64,000 bases of DNA. Source: Rutstroemia sp. NJR-2017a BVV2. Taxonomy: Eukaryota > Ascomycota > Leotiomycetes > Helotiales > Rutstroemiaceae. Position numbers and translations under genes: made by a program. Location: assembly GCA_002946415.1 (NCBI GenBank), contig NJPS01000002.1, positions 248,001 to 312,000 of the forward strand, given 5' to 3'. Below the pieces are notes generated by a model. It was not told the origin of the DNA. It ran no database searches and saw only the letters and a program-made list of their open reading frames with translations. Shown one piece after another: positions 11,301 through 21,662 of this stretch. The first letter of the stretch is position 1, and each line of letters starts with the position of its first letter.

Positions 11301-12303
11301 GTTCGGAGCAACGGCATTCCAGTTTGCGGCAATTAATGGCAACTTTAAAATTGCTCAACTCCTCCTGGAAGCTGGCGCAGATGCGTTCGCACCCAGAGGC
11401 AAGCACATTAGCCGTTCAGCCATAGAAGGTGCAGCTGAACTCGGCCGGCTAGATATGGTTTTATATTTGCTCCATCTAGCAGACAGTGTTGTAGGAATCG
11501 ACTTCGAGCATCAATTATGTCGAGCGACCAAATGGGCGTGGAATAGAGGGCACTTTGTTTTATCGGAGACGATCCAAGGACACCAAAAGGATAAATTTGG
11601 GAGGGTGCACTGCGAAAGGGTCGAGAGACATGACACAGATTTCTATCTGACTAACATTTCTCTATCCGTCTCGGAGGATGACGAGGACAACTTCAATTCA
11701 GATACAGACTCTGATACACAGTCAGAAATTAGCAGTCCACCAACGAGCCTTACAAATTCTAGCTTACCTATCCGTGGCCCGAACATTGATGGAACGCCAG
11801 AAGTAGTGGAGCTGGATCCGCCGAAGGACTGTGATTCTCCAAATATCCACAACATCTTCACCCATTCTAACTGCTTGGGATCTTCGGGCGAAGAATATAT
11901 ACAGCATGAGATTACCGAAAACTACAAAATTGCTTCCGCCGATGACCCGAACCTGCCTGAATTTGTGGGAACTCTCACTCAGGAAAGGGAAGACAACCAA
12001 GTGGTCGATCCCAACCCACTTCCGGACAACTATCTAAGTAATTTCCTCGACATACCTGGTTCGATGGCGACTCCACAATGGGATGGATGTGAGATTACTG
12101 AGAAGTACCAAACCGTTATAGAGAATGACCCCGACCCACCTGAATCTGTTGAAATTCTGTATCAGGAAATGGAAGAACCAATGGTTATCACCAACCTGTT
12201 TTCAGACGACTATCTTACTAACTTTCCTGATATACCTGGTTCGATGGCAACTCCTCGATGGCATGATCTCGATACTTTCTACGATGCAGATATGAAAGAA
12301 TAA
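8301..12303 (+). CDS. Clr5-domain ankyrin-repeat protein with duplicated C-terminal module
   Basis: Exons 8301-8452, 8503-8921 and 8969-12303, giving 1301 residues. Both introns (50 and 47 nt) have GT..AG ends, and the second has an ACTAAT branch site. The N-terminus is a fungal Clr5 domain (WEKHKSLLEKLYL.. then, across intron 1, SKAQYETMFKKWEFRKN at about residues 50-65), a small helical fold named after a yeast silencing protein. From about residue 300 to 1020 there are many ankyrin repeats, seen as recurring LLLDHGAQ-, LLSQGADI- and LLEAGADA-type helices, implying a protein-binding scaffold. The acidic C-terminal tail (SEDDEDN, then SDTDSDTQSE) ends in two copies of a 61-residue unit (about 1172-1288). 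Start at 8301 is chosen because it directly precedes the Clr5 domain. No enzymatic domain and no membrane segment are seen. A nuclear or regulatory role is inference. Confidence 0.83.
11911..12261 (+). repeat. Tandem duplication of a 61-residue coding unit
   Basis: Unit 1 spans 11911-12093 and unit 2 spans 12094-12261. Each begins ITE.Y and ends DIPGSMATP.W. The units are diverged in the middle but keep DP..PE.V and the Y L..NF DIPGSMATP segment. Confidence 0.85.
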
Positions 12304-12479
12304 ATTGCCCGTGGAAGATTGGCATGGCTGGCTTAAAATGCCCCTGGGCTGTTCTTGCATGACGGAAGCTAGCAGGCGAAGGAACACGACACAACAAAGT
12401 TCCAGGTCTTGAACATTTATAATAAAATAGATATTTGATAATTTCTCTACACTATTTCCAAAACAATATGTAACAGTGT

Positions 12480-14192
12480 TTATCCTGACACATAAAATCC
12501 AATGCCCGTATGAGTAGCACCAACTGCCCTTAACGAAGGAGCCAATGGCGCAACAACGACCCCCCTCGTTCCAACCAAGACACAGAGTTTCTTTCGCTTA
12601 GTACATTGAGCACACGCATATTTATCCCCTTCATCGGAACTCGATGGCGCCTTGCTTTGAGCTACAGGGTTCAGCCGAAGATCAATGCAACGAGTCTTGC
12701 TAGTAGAAGTTTGCTGACTCCACCGAGGGTTCTTCTTTGCCCAAGCTTCGATTTGCCTATCCATCTGTTGAATCAGATCCTGCAGAACGTCGGTGGTGAG
12801 GGCTCCGGCTTCCAAGGTTCCACTGATGAGGAATCGATACGGGCGTTGAGGTACTCCTAGTTGGGATGGCGGAAGGGGTGGTTGGCCATAACGAGGAGTC
12901 GCGACTTGACCAGACGGGGGAAAGAATTGAGGGAACGCGGGGAAGAAACCCTGCTGTGGGGGATATGGTTGCGCAGGCCACGCATGGTTGGGTGCTTGAG
13001 GAAAACTTCCGGGAGGTGATTGGGGAGATGGAGCTCCGAAATAAGGACCATGCGGCGTGTACGGTGAAGGTACCCCAACAGATTGACTGTGCGACAGGGC
13101 AGGTGAGGGAGTATTAAACGAACCTGATTGGGGCGAAGGAGCTCCAAAAGAACCAGGCTGCGACTGAGCCACGTCCTGTCCGCGAGCAGAAGCACCAAAG
13201 AGTTGACGTGGATCAGGTGTCGGATTTTGAATCAAGAATTGGTGCCTTTGTTCATCCATGACCTGTACTCTGTGCAAGGCTGCATCGCCCTGTGAACCTT
13301 GTTGGCTCCCGATTGGCTGTGAACTAGAAACCGCGGCATCCTCTGACCTTCGCTCACTCTCTCTTCGAAGTGTAGCCTCTTCGGCGCGGGCAGCATTGCT
13401 TTCAACCTGTTCCTTGAGCCGATCAATCTCCTCCTTCGCAGCAGCTAAATCCGCTCCAGCAGTACGATTATTTTCGACCTGTTCCTTGAGCCGTTCAACC
13501 TCCTCTTTCGCAACAGCTAATACTGTTTCGGTAGTATGATTATTTAAGGCCTGTTCCTTGAGCCGACTAATCTCTTCCCTTGCAGCAGCTAGTTCTGCTC
13601 CAGCAGTACGATTACCATCAACCTCTTCCTTGAGCCGACTAATCTCCTCCTTCGCAGCAGCTAGTTCTGCTCCAGCAGTACGATGGTCATCTCGGGAACG
13701 CTGAAGCTCCTTTGCGATTTCCTGCTTCTCTGCATAAACACGGTTGAAAACTTCCATGGGGCAAGTCTCCCGATTTCCCGAAGCCATGCTGGAAGCAACC
13801 TGTTGCAGTTGTGATTGGATGCTTTCCATACCGGCTGATAGCCTATCATTGTCTCGCATCTTCTTGTTCTCGGCCTCCAGACGAATCACTTTCTCGTTTG
13901 CCTCGTGCAACGCATCCCGATGTTCGACCTTCACGGTTGACATATTTTCTTGCAACCTCTTGAAAGATGATTGCATCCGGTCATAGTCACGCTTGCAGGC
14001 CTCCAATTCGAATTTAACTCTTTCCACCTCTTTGCTATGTGCAAAGAGCGTTTTACTGTCACTTAAATTGCGATCCAGTTCGATATCGCTTAGTTGCTCC
14101 TCAAGACTAACAATCTTTTTCTGTGAGGCTTCGAATAAGGCCTTATAAGAGTCCGAATTGCCAAATTGCAATTTCGTTATCTCCTTCGTCAT
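12480..14192 (-). CDS. Coiled-coil protein with 24-residue repeats and a C-terminal Cys motif
   Basis: 570 residues from ATG 14192. Residues 1-290 are a long heptad-like coiled coil rich in E, K, L and A. Four tandem 24-residue repeats with core AGAELAAAKEEISRLKE lie at about 170-265. Residues 300-440 are a disordered Pro/Gln/Ser/Tyr-rich region (PSPQSGSFNTPSP, YGAPSP-like runs). The C-terminus carries CAQCTKRKKLC near residue 525, like half a zinc cluster, followed by a short hydrophobic strand (VVVAPLAP). Similar tails occur in many uncharacterised fungal proteins; no function is known to me. An extra 5' exon is possible: a MASSSSIDPR-like reading begins at about 14313 upstream, but I could not join it in frame. 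Confidence 0.68.
   Translation of the reverse strand: MTKEITKLQFGNSDSYKALFEASQKKIVSLEEQLSDIELDRNLSDSKTLFAHSKEVERVKFELEACKRDYDRMQSSFKRLQENMSTVKVEHRDALHEANEKVIRLEAENKKMRDNDRLSAGMESIQSQLQQVASSMASGNRETCPMEVFNRVYAEKQEIAKELQRSRDDHRTAGAELAAAKEEISRLKEEVDGNRTAGAELAAAREEISRLKEQALNNHTTETVLAVAKEEVERLKEQVENNRTAGADLAAAKEEIDRLKEQVESNAARAEEATLRRESERRSEDAAVSSSQPIGSQQGSQGDAALHRVQVMDEQRHQFLIQNPTPDPRQLFGASARGQDVAQSQPGSFGAPSPQSGSFNTPSPALSHSQSVGVPSPYTPHGPYFGAPSPQSPPGSFPQAPNHAWPAQPYPPQQGFFPAFPQFFPPSGQVATPRYGQPPLPPSQLGVPQRPYRFLISGTLEAGALTTDVLQDLIQQMDRQIEAWAKKNPRWSQQTSTSKTRCIDLRLNPVAQSKAPSSSDEGDKYACAQCTKRKKLCVLVGTRGVVVAPLAPSLRAVGATHTGIGFYVSG
13398..13685 (-). repeat. Four 72-bp tandem repeats within the coiled-coil gene
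   Basis: Each unit encodes 24 residues ending in RLKE-x-V/A-x-N/G/S. Units 1, 2 and 4 are near-identical in protein; unit 3 is more diverged (TETVLAVAKEEVERLKE). The period keeps the heptad-like register almost intact (24 = 3x7+3). Confidence 0.85.
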
Positions 14193-14714
14193 TTCCTTGA
14201 CAGATTCCGTAAGACGGTTTGATCAGATCGGACGTGAATGGATCCTGTCACTTGTCCCGATGTATAATTTACTGCGCAATCTGGGGTCGATGGAGGAAGA
14301 GGATGCCATCTTCGGATCCCAGAAAAACTGCGTGTTGAGCGTCCATGGTGATTATGACCGCGATTAATTCAGAAAACTGAGAGAAGGGTATGTAGAAGAC
14401 TAGAAGTGAATTAGGAAGTAGTAAGGCTCGGGGAAATGGCACGTACATTTTCATCACCAAACCAACAGACTTCATCGCGCATTCACTCTCGCAACGCCGA
14501 TGGTGTTGGTGTCACCTATGCTGGTTTGCCGTACCTGCAGAACAAGACTTAATTGTAGGTGAACAAATTTAATTGAGGACCAAGACTAAATGCCGGGCGA
14601 GGTTCCAATACGAAGCTAGTAAACCTTCCGAAAAGCTCCCCCATTAACTCCCACCTTATGTGTCGCTCTCATAAGTCAAAACCCTTCAATCACCCCCGGG
14701 CACTCATTGATCAC

Positions 14715-14811
14715 ATCCAGCCCACAGAACCCAGCCTAGAACCCAGCCGAAAAACCCAGCCAAAAACCCAGCCAAAAAAAACCCCCAGCCAAACCCAGCC
14801 AAGAACCCAGG
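14715..14811. repeat. CCCAGCC-A-rich minisatellite
   Basis: About eight degenerate copies of ACCCAGCCAAAA-type units lie directly after the 3' end of the nitronate monooxygenase gene (minus strand). Units vary in the length of the A-run. Confidence 0.75.
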
Positions 14812-14828
14812 TAGAGCAACACCGGTCA

Positions 14829-15908
14829 TCACGAGTCTGCAAAGCTCTTAAAGATATCATTCGACTCTTTTTGCAACCGCTTCACAATCACACCCGCTGC
14901 TTCCACGCTATGTATAAGCCCAACTGCAGCACCCGCATACGTCGCCAACCTACCCTCCGGACCCCATCCACCATCACCCGCTTTCATAGCATCGTCATGA
15001 AGCCGCTTGAGCTCGTCAAACGGCACACCTGCGTGATGATCATGCCAACTTCGATTAACAACACCGCGCGGACTGTATTGTTCTGGCCATCCATTTGTGC
15101 CTCGAAGTTGATTGTACAGGGTTGTGCGTGTAGTAGATGTACCTCCATCGGTAGCCCGCACGATTTCCTGTTGATAACCCCGACTGATACGAGCTTCATT
15201 CGACGCTAGAAATCGAGTTCCTAGTGCTACACCTGCGGCTCCAAGTGTAAGGGCAGCAGCCACTCCTCGACCATCCGCGATGCCGCCAGCGGCGAAGAGA
15301 GGTATACCAGAATCACGTACAGCGTCTGCAATCTCGGGGAATAGTGTCATGAGCCCCATTCCACCCGTAGCCATACCATGACCGCCTGCCTCCGTGCCCT
15401 GTACAACTATGGCATCCGGACGAAGGGGGCTGTTTGCAGCTTCGAGAGATTCCCGCAGGGTTCCAATCTGGAGCCAGACCTGAGTGTCTGGAGAAGCATC
15501 ACGTAGAGACTTTGTCCATTCATCTACTTCAGCCTGTCCATGACGAGGTGCAAATAACCATGCTGCACAGGGCCGATATTCTCGTACGGCCCGAGTTGCA
15601 GAGGTGAGGTCACCATTCCATAGCTGGAACCCAACCCCAACTGGTAGTATAGACTTAGAATTTGTAGATGCCGGAAATGCCGAATTCGGTGTGGCATCTA
15701 ACAATTTCCGTGCTGTGCTTAGATCCGCGATAGTATCGTCTGGCTTGACACCTGGGCCAATGAACCCCAGCCCGCCTGCCTGCGAGACGGCGAGGGCAAG
15801 CTCTGGACCAGACATCACGCGCATGGGTGCAGCAATGATACATGGTGCAGTCATCCACGGAAAAGAATTTAACAAACGTATTGTCGCCTTGGACCTGAAT
15901 GCTGCCAT
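14829..15908 (-). CDS. Nitronate monooxygenase (2-nitropropane dioxygenase family)
   Basis: 359 residues from ATG 15908 (MAAFRSKATIRLLN); the longer reading to 15989 would need a GTG start and is not used. FMN-dependent TIM-barrel enzyme that oxidises alkyl nitronates such as propionate-3-nitronate to the aldehyde/keto acid plus nitrite or nitrate. Visible family motifs: PWMTAPCIIAAPMRVMSGPELALAVSQAGGLGFIGPG at the start, the FMN-phosphate loop GTEAGGHG at about residue 170, and AAGGIADGRGVAAALTLGAAGVALGTRFLASNEA at about 210. No signal peptide. Single exon, with length usual for the fungal class. The natural substrate is not determined by sequence. Confidence 0.88.
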   Translation of the reverse strand: MAAFRSKATIRLLNSFPWMTAPCIIAAPMRVMSGPELALAVSQAGGLGFIGPGVKPDDTIADLSTARKLLDATPNSAFPASTNSKSILPVGVGFQLWNGDLTSATRAVREYRPCAAWLFAPRHGQAEVDEWTKSLRDASPDTQVWLQIGTLRESLEAANSPLRPDAIVVQGTEAGGHGMATGGMGLMTLFPEIADAVRDSGIPLFAAGGIADGRGVAAALTLGAAGVALGTRFLASNEARISRGYQQEIVRATDGGTSTTRTTLYNQLRGTNGWPEQYSPRGVVNRSWHDHHAGVPFDELKRLHDDAMKAGDGGWGPEGRLATYAGAAVGLIHSVEAAGVIVKRLQKESNDIFKSFADS

Positions 15909-17190
15909 GGTGAAACTGGTCTTTGTATGATTGTATGTCGATCTCGCCGGAGCCTCAGTGTGACTTGGAAGAAGAGAGAAGTGAGGCACCGCTCTTCCTT
16001 GTAGAATCTAAATGTAGGAATGATAGAAGCGACAATATTGAGTCAATTCTTAGTGACGGTCCAATGCATCAGTAATAAAGGTCAACTTATAATCTGTAGC
16101 GTTAAGTGGAGCTGTTGCCGTTGGTTCCAAAAAGTTTGCTCAAAATACTGCTGGGTAGGATATCTCCACGGAGATACTTGAAACTGCCGTTTTTTGACCG
16201 CCTACTTGAGTACAACCGCCTGCTGCACCAAAATCCGATTTATAATCCCGCTCCACAGAGGATCTCGTTGACGACGGTCTTTTCGCTGAATAATATAACA
16301 TTAGTCAGAAATACTGAGCACTTTGGACCGCAGGTACTTCGTAAGGCTGTGCACCAAACACGGGTTCGCCATATTGCGTCATTTCGGTTCTGCAGGTATA
16401 TACTCAGCGAAGAAGTAATCTGTCAGGTGAGATTCCCCTTTTTTCAATGTCTGAATCGTAACGAATGTCCTCCGGTTTATCACTCAGTACAAGCCTATGG
16501 AATGACCTACGAGGATATGGTTTGCAGATTCCACGTCCTTTGGATTTGGGAAGCTGAACCTTTCAATGAGGATCTGCGAATTTGATATGAATCTTGAGCC
16601 TCAAAGACTGGTAAGATAGCTTTGCAAAACGCCAGGTGGTAGGACAGTCGAGGAAAAAGCTGGACGAGGACTGGGAAAGGGGATAAAAGAAGACAAGATT
16701 CATAAAATCTAACGAAGCATGGATACTTTAGAGTGTAGCATAATCTCCTTTGTGCACCTCTGGTCTGGATCAGCACTTAAGACAATTGCAAGTTCTGCTT
16801 CGTCGTGTCAACCTGATGAGGTAGTTTTGATCTCGCTGTCCAGTGTGTACTGTAATAACAGGCTGACGATGATGACGATGGTGTCCGATAGACCATCGAA
16901 TGTTCAAGTATCAAATGATTGTAGTAGTATCTCTAACCATCTGGGATAATCGTCTGGAAAGATTCTTCTGAATTCAGCAGAACAGTGTGTATATCATGTT
17001 GTCTCCTCCGCGCTGGAGTGTCGTTGTACCCCATGTCACCCCCAGCACCCAGCACACCCACCATACCTCATCCAGCCTAGCCTCCCCGGAACCCTACCGT
17101 AGGCTTACCAGATTCCAGCACATATTTTTTCCCCGACATCAAACCTCACCTCCTCCCATCCCAAACCCAACTCTCAAAAACCCCGTCAAA
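15909..17190. other. Intergenic, no gene seen
   Basis: 1.28 kb between divergent genes. A frame at 16106-16585 (+) begins with GTG, not ATG, and has no family character. The last ~180 bp are a pyrimidine-rich CT/CA promoter stretch typical of fungal genes, leading to the ATG at 17191. Confidence 0.55.
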
Positions 17191-17593
17191 ATGCCTATCT
17201 CCAAGAAAGACAGAGTACGCACCTATACCATCCTCTTTTCTCCACGAATCCACTAACCTCACCACCGCATAGATCAACCGCGAGCACAAAAAAGCCGAAA
17301 AGGCAGGCACCCGCGCCCCGGTCAAGGCAAACGGGCTACCGGTCAAGGCCGCGAAGCCCATGGCGCAAGTATGATTCCTCAGTCTCTTTTACAGATACCT
17401 TCTCTCGCATATGATTCAAATATACCTGAGGACGCGCTGAACCATAACTAATGTTGATCTTCTACCGCAGTGCAAGTACTGCCGCAAAGAACTCGACAAG
17501 ACGAATGTTGCGATTCTGAAGACGCACGCCGAGTCGCATGCGGACAAGGGATGGACGCCGGAGAAGTGCTGGCCGGAGGAGTTTCCTGCTTGA
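17191..17593 (+). CDS. Small zinc-binding protein, At2g23090/4F5-like
   Basis: Three exons: 17191-17214, 17273-17368 and 17471-17593, 80 residues. The first exon is only 24 nt (MPISKKDR). Introns of 58 and 102 nt have GT..AG ends. The middle exon is basic and Lys/Ala/Pro-rich (INREHKKAEKAG..). The last exon holds a C2H2-type finger, CKYC then a helix then HAESH, followed by KGWTPEKCWPEEF. This arrangement is that of the small eukaryotic zinc-binding family typified by plant At2g23090. The biochemical role is unknown; nucleic-acid binding is only inferred from the fold and basic arm. Confidence 0.85.
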
Positions 17594-18356
17594 GGCTCGA
17601 TTCGGTGTGAGATGAATGTGCGAGTGGGATTGAAGGACGGGTGGGATGAGACGGTTAGGTCATGAACTTTGGAACGATGGAGTAATAAGGCGAGATTGAA
17701 ATTGCTGACAGACGGACTTGCGGATATTCGCGTACCAGCCATGATCCGGAACGAGGGAGGGAGATGGGGATAGATTCCGGCGTGTCTGTTCCACTTAATG
17801 GCGTTTCCTTAGAGCGATGGAACTACAATACTGCGTTTGACTTGAATATTTACTTTCTTTGGTGAGTATGATCACAGCGGTAAGGACTTTTCTTCATTTG
17901 TTACACCGGTGTTGCATATTCTCGGAATTATCACTGGAAGTTTCTGGGGCACTCGAGCTTGGATAGTCTTCTTGACGCTGGAGCAAGCACGCAGTTGCGT
18001 AGACTTCATAGCATAGCATGACTAAATCGATATTCCAATTCCATTTTCGTCCTACCACATTGTTTTCCAGAGGTCCCTCCCCACATCTGTGATATCAATA
18101 TCATAACAATCCATTTCCGATCAATCCCACCACCGCCATTGCCCGACCTTCGTCCATGGTGCATCGCTCCCAGCAAGTCCACAGCAAAACGCCGCGTCAC
18201 AGAACTCCGAGTCACAGCACCCCGAATATCTCCACCATATATCCCACGAGCAACACCATAACCATTTCCCGTTCAGCCGATATTTCCCGACCGCAGAACG
18301 CCAATCAGAAACAACCCCCTCACTCAACTAACCACCCCAACCTCCCCACCACCTAT
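17594..18356. other. Convergent intergenic region, no gene seen
   Basis: 3' flanks of the zinc-finger gene and of the gene on the opposite strand. Nothing recognisable. Confidence 0.55.
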
Positions 18357-19560
18357 TCACGTCCTCCCAACCCTCGGAAACGGCTCATAAATCGGCACCA
18401 TGAACTTCTCTCCATAAATCTCAGTTCTTGCCGTCGAAGGATGAACATAAAAGTCCTGAATCGATTTCTTGGCCTCGATTACCTTGGTTTCTTCTCTTGA
18501 TTGCTTTAGTAGAGCTATATGCCTGTCAGCTTCCACATGCACGAGGGTTAGTGACAAGGGGAAGATGTACCTCGATATGCATTATCCAAGCGTTTGTTTG
18601 TGTTGCGCACAAAATCTGTGTTGGGTTCGCAGACTCGCAGTTTGGCTCGTCCCTCTGCGTTTGTGTTAGCTTTTCTGGGGGACATCTGGGTGGTAGTTCC
18701 GGAGGGTGTACTGATTCATCGACCAACTTCAAAACCTCGATATTCACTCCAAATATACACATTTGAGATTTCTTCTGGCAAGTGTATATATGAGCTCTCA
18801 ATGTTGAAAGCTCACCTGAACAATGAGATGCATCGTGTGGGTATATCGAGAAACGTAGAAATTCGTCCTTGGCATCTGAAGTTGGTCGATGAACTAGTGC
18901 ACCCACTGATGAACTGTCTGGAATCAGTAAGAACATACCCTCAATCGCAGCCTTCTTCCTCTGAATCCTCTTCAACAACAAAAACCTCGCTTCCTTCTTC
19001 TTCTCCTTCAACCTCGTCTCCGGATTCATCCACGGAATAACCGACGCCGCGCCAACCTTGTACATCTCCTCCACCAACTGCACAATCTTCTGACTCAACG
19101 CAAACATCCTCGACTCGGGCGCATATCGCGAAGATTTCTCTTTCCAGTCGTGGGCGATGTGGCTAGGGGCGGCGTTGCGATTGCAGGCTAATCTGAGGAC
19201 GCGCTCTGCTTCGTCTTTGACGGGGATGAGATTGCCGTAGGGGTCTTTGGTTTCGTATTGGGAGTTATTGGATGCGTAGACGGGTTGGGTTGGTGAGAGG
19301 CGGCCTGGAGGGAGGCTGTTAGCGGGGAGATCTCGTGAGTTGGATGGGGTTGGCACTTACGAACTGCCCAGCCGAGGGAGATCGCTTGCTCTTCGCTGTG
19401 GAGGGGGGGGCCTGTGAGGGAATTTTGTTAGATCTTTCGTTCGATCTAGTGTACGGGGATAGTGCTTGCCTTGTTGCGATCTTGGGGAGAGGAGGAGGGA
19501 AAGCGGCGATTCGTACGCTGCTTGGGCGCCATTCTTTTTTTCTGGGCCAACACTCCCCAT
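18357..19560 (-). CDS. Conserved-looking protein of unknown function, with a GC-AG intron
   Basis: Exons 19560-19470, 19411-19361, 19304-18939 and 18514-18357, all in frame, 221 residues. Intron 1 has a GC donor (CAACAAG|GCAAGC) and a CAG acceptor. Intron 2 is a normal 56-nt intron. Intron 3 (18938-18515) is unusually long at 424 nt and holds an inverted-repeat element. The protein starts MGSVGPEKKNGAQAAYESPL, has a short segment HSEEQAISLGWAV, then a charged helical body (DEAERVLRLACNRNAAPSHI; MFALSQKIVQLVEEMYKVG; EARFLLLKRIQRKKAAIE) and a C-terminal YGEKFMVPIYEPFPRVGR tail. The strict frame conservation across four exons and the well-formed helices argue for a real gene. I do not recognise the family. 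Confidence 0.72.
18705..18905. mobile_element. MITE-like 201-bp inverted-repeat element inside an intron
   Basis: Arms 18705-18731 and 18879-18905 are reverse complements at 24 of 27 positions (core GAAGTTGGTCGATGAA). A second short inverted pair TATACAC/GTGTATA lies inside. The element falls fully inside the 424-nt last intron of the gene on the minus strand. It has no coding capacity. A target-site duplication is not clear. Confidence 0.5.
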
Positions 19561-20590
19561 GGTGGCAGTAGTAGCAGAATAGCTGCTAAAAGCTGGTGAT
19601 TGTTGATTGGATTCTGCAGATCTTGTAGCACGCTTCTAAAACTGTATGAAATGTAACCAAAGGTACCTACCTTGTGGATGCATGTGACTAGACGAATCCA
19701 TATCAATAGGCCGGAGAAGATGTTCTTTCAGAAGTAATACTAGCAACTTTAATCATTCTTCGGAAGCAATATTAGAGGGAGTGGCAATGTGAATTGCAGA
19801 ATTCGTTATTTGTCAAATCGCACAAAAGATGAGGTGAAGGAGTTTAAGGATATCAAGAAAGTAATTCCCTTCGGTGGGTGCGACGCAACAACTGTCAGCC
19901 GAACACCAGTTGCGAGACTACTTGGAAACTATATTCGCTTTCCTCACCACTCGTCTATATCCGTGTTCTCTAATGGTTCAGGCAGGAAATTGAGGTAAAT
20001 CGAGGAATATCACGTGACACAAATTATGTACTCGTTCGTCAGGGTCTAGCCTTCTGGTAGATCCGATTTGCCTGCAAAGTAGTAGAAAACCACATGCAAG
20101 TAGCGGCATCGAGTATATGTAGAAATACTTACATCAATTAAAATCGACACATGCACGTCAGAAAGCAATCGTGCCATTTCAACCCGAAAGTCGACAAATT
20201 TTGTGATAACGTACTCGAATGCTCCCACCACCTCAAGAAACCAGTCGTCACCCTTCACAACGCTTCATCTCTTAGCCTAAAGATGCAAAAGCATATGCTA
20301 TCATGCAAGTGATCTCTGGAATGAGAACATGGTGAGGACCAATAATAAGCAAATGGAGTTGGTCGTCCAATACCTTGAAGCAACGTGGTGATGCACCAAA
20401 ACGCAGATCAAACATCAACGTGGACCCACTACCCCAGTTTGCCAACAGTCTCGCTCGCGAAGAACTTAGAGGGGTTGGCATTCGAATATCTTGGGCCATT
20501 GTCCTCGCTATTCTTTCTTCAACTCAAATCTGTGGCGTTTCAAACAACAATTGTGAGCTTTTCTACACGACGTTTCGCCCGATTACAGAT
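19561..20590. other. Divergent intergenic region, no gene seen
   Basis: Promoter space for the minus-strand gene ending at 19560 and the plus-strand gene starting at 20591. Short frames only; nothing recognised. Confidence 0.55.
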
Positions 20591-21662
20591 ATGAGTACCC
20601 AAAGATCATTTCAACCAATGCCGTCGCACGACCAAATTTGGACAAAGGGAGAGGAAGAGAAGGAACAGTTTAGACGGATGATGGCAAGCCGATTTGCAAT
20701 CAAGAGCAAGCCCATTGCTTCTGAGCCGCGTGGATTCAGTGAGTTTCAAAGCTGCCGAGAATCGAAAATTGGACAGGATTCGCTGACGTAGAGTACAGGA
20801 AACGAGTCCATGAGAGACTGGGAGTTTGATCAATTACGCAGCGGGCTTCCGCCACAAGAAGATTATGAGTGTAAGCAAGTTCCACGTCCTTGAAGCTATT
20901 GGATTTGTAGCTCATTTTTCCCAAGGGGAACAATCGCAGTATCAATTGGCTGCAGAAAGAAATCGACAAGGACCAGCTGGTCTACCAATCCCTGTGCGAC
21001 CACAAACAAGGCATTCTTCACGTAGAACACCCGCTCCAGAGGAACGCACGAGGCAGCCATCACACCTCTCCAACAGCGCGATTCAATACGACTTACAAAA
21101 ACGTCCTGCCACGGCAAACTCGCATCGAGCCGAAAGACCAGCCCTTATACGTGCTACAACAGGAAGCTACCATGGGAGCCGGACTCCCACGATGGCCAGT
21201 ATCCAACAGGCCAGCCAAGAAGTACGTCGAAGATCGTCGCCAGCCGATTATCGCAGATACGAGTTGGAGCAGAGGAAAGCTAGTCAGCCACGAACTCGAC
21301 CGTTATCTCTCTATGCTGTACCAGATCCTCCACAAATTCCATTCCACAAGTATCCCCAGAGACCAGAAAGCCACAGCCGTTTCAATGGAGGGCAGACTCC
21401 TCCGATGGCACTCTCATCAAGTATGGACGCCGGCCGTCATTACTTCCGAGACCAAGAACCAGAAGCGAGAAGCCACCGAGCCAGCCAGGCTCATCCTAAA
21501 TTCTCTCAGCCGCTCCGGGTGGATTGGCTGACCGAAGCGAATGTCAATCGGAATAGGGATTACGACGTGGAGATGGACGAGGATAACGAGTCCATCAGTT
21601 CCATTGATCCCATGGTTCCAGATTGCCAACTGCAAAACGCGGGACCCCCACGATGGATTTGA
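20591..21662 (+). CDS. Disordered Arg/Pro/Ser/Gln-rich protein of unknown function
   Basis: Exons 20591-20738, 20799-20870 and 20926-21662, 318 residues. Introns are 60 nt (GTGAGT..CAG) and 55 nt (GTAAGC..AAG), and frame is kept at both. The first ~75 residues look folded or helical (IWTKGEEEKEQFRRMMASRF; MRDWEFDQLRSGLPPQEDY). The rest is low-complexity, with recurring short patterns of R, P, S, Q (RRTPAPEERTRQPSH, RTRPLSLYAVPDPPQIP), then an acidic stretch YDVEMDEDNESISS and a C-terminal NAGPPRWI. No domain, signal peptide or membrane helix. Likely an intrinsically disordered regulatory or scaffold protein; that is inference from composition. Confidence 0.65.

Noticed and set aside
15909..15989. 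N-terminal extension of the nitronate monooxygenase
   Set aside because: The extra 27 residues would start at GTG; the ATG at 15908 gives the family's usual N-terminus.
16106..16585. 159-codon plus-strand frame
   Set aside because: Begins with GTG, no ATG, no recognisable domain and no neighbouring exon.
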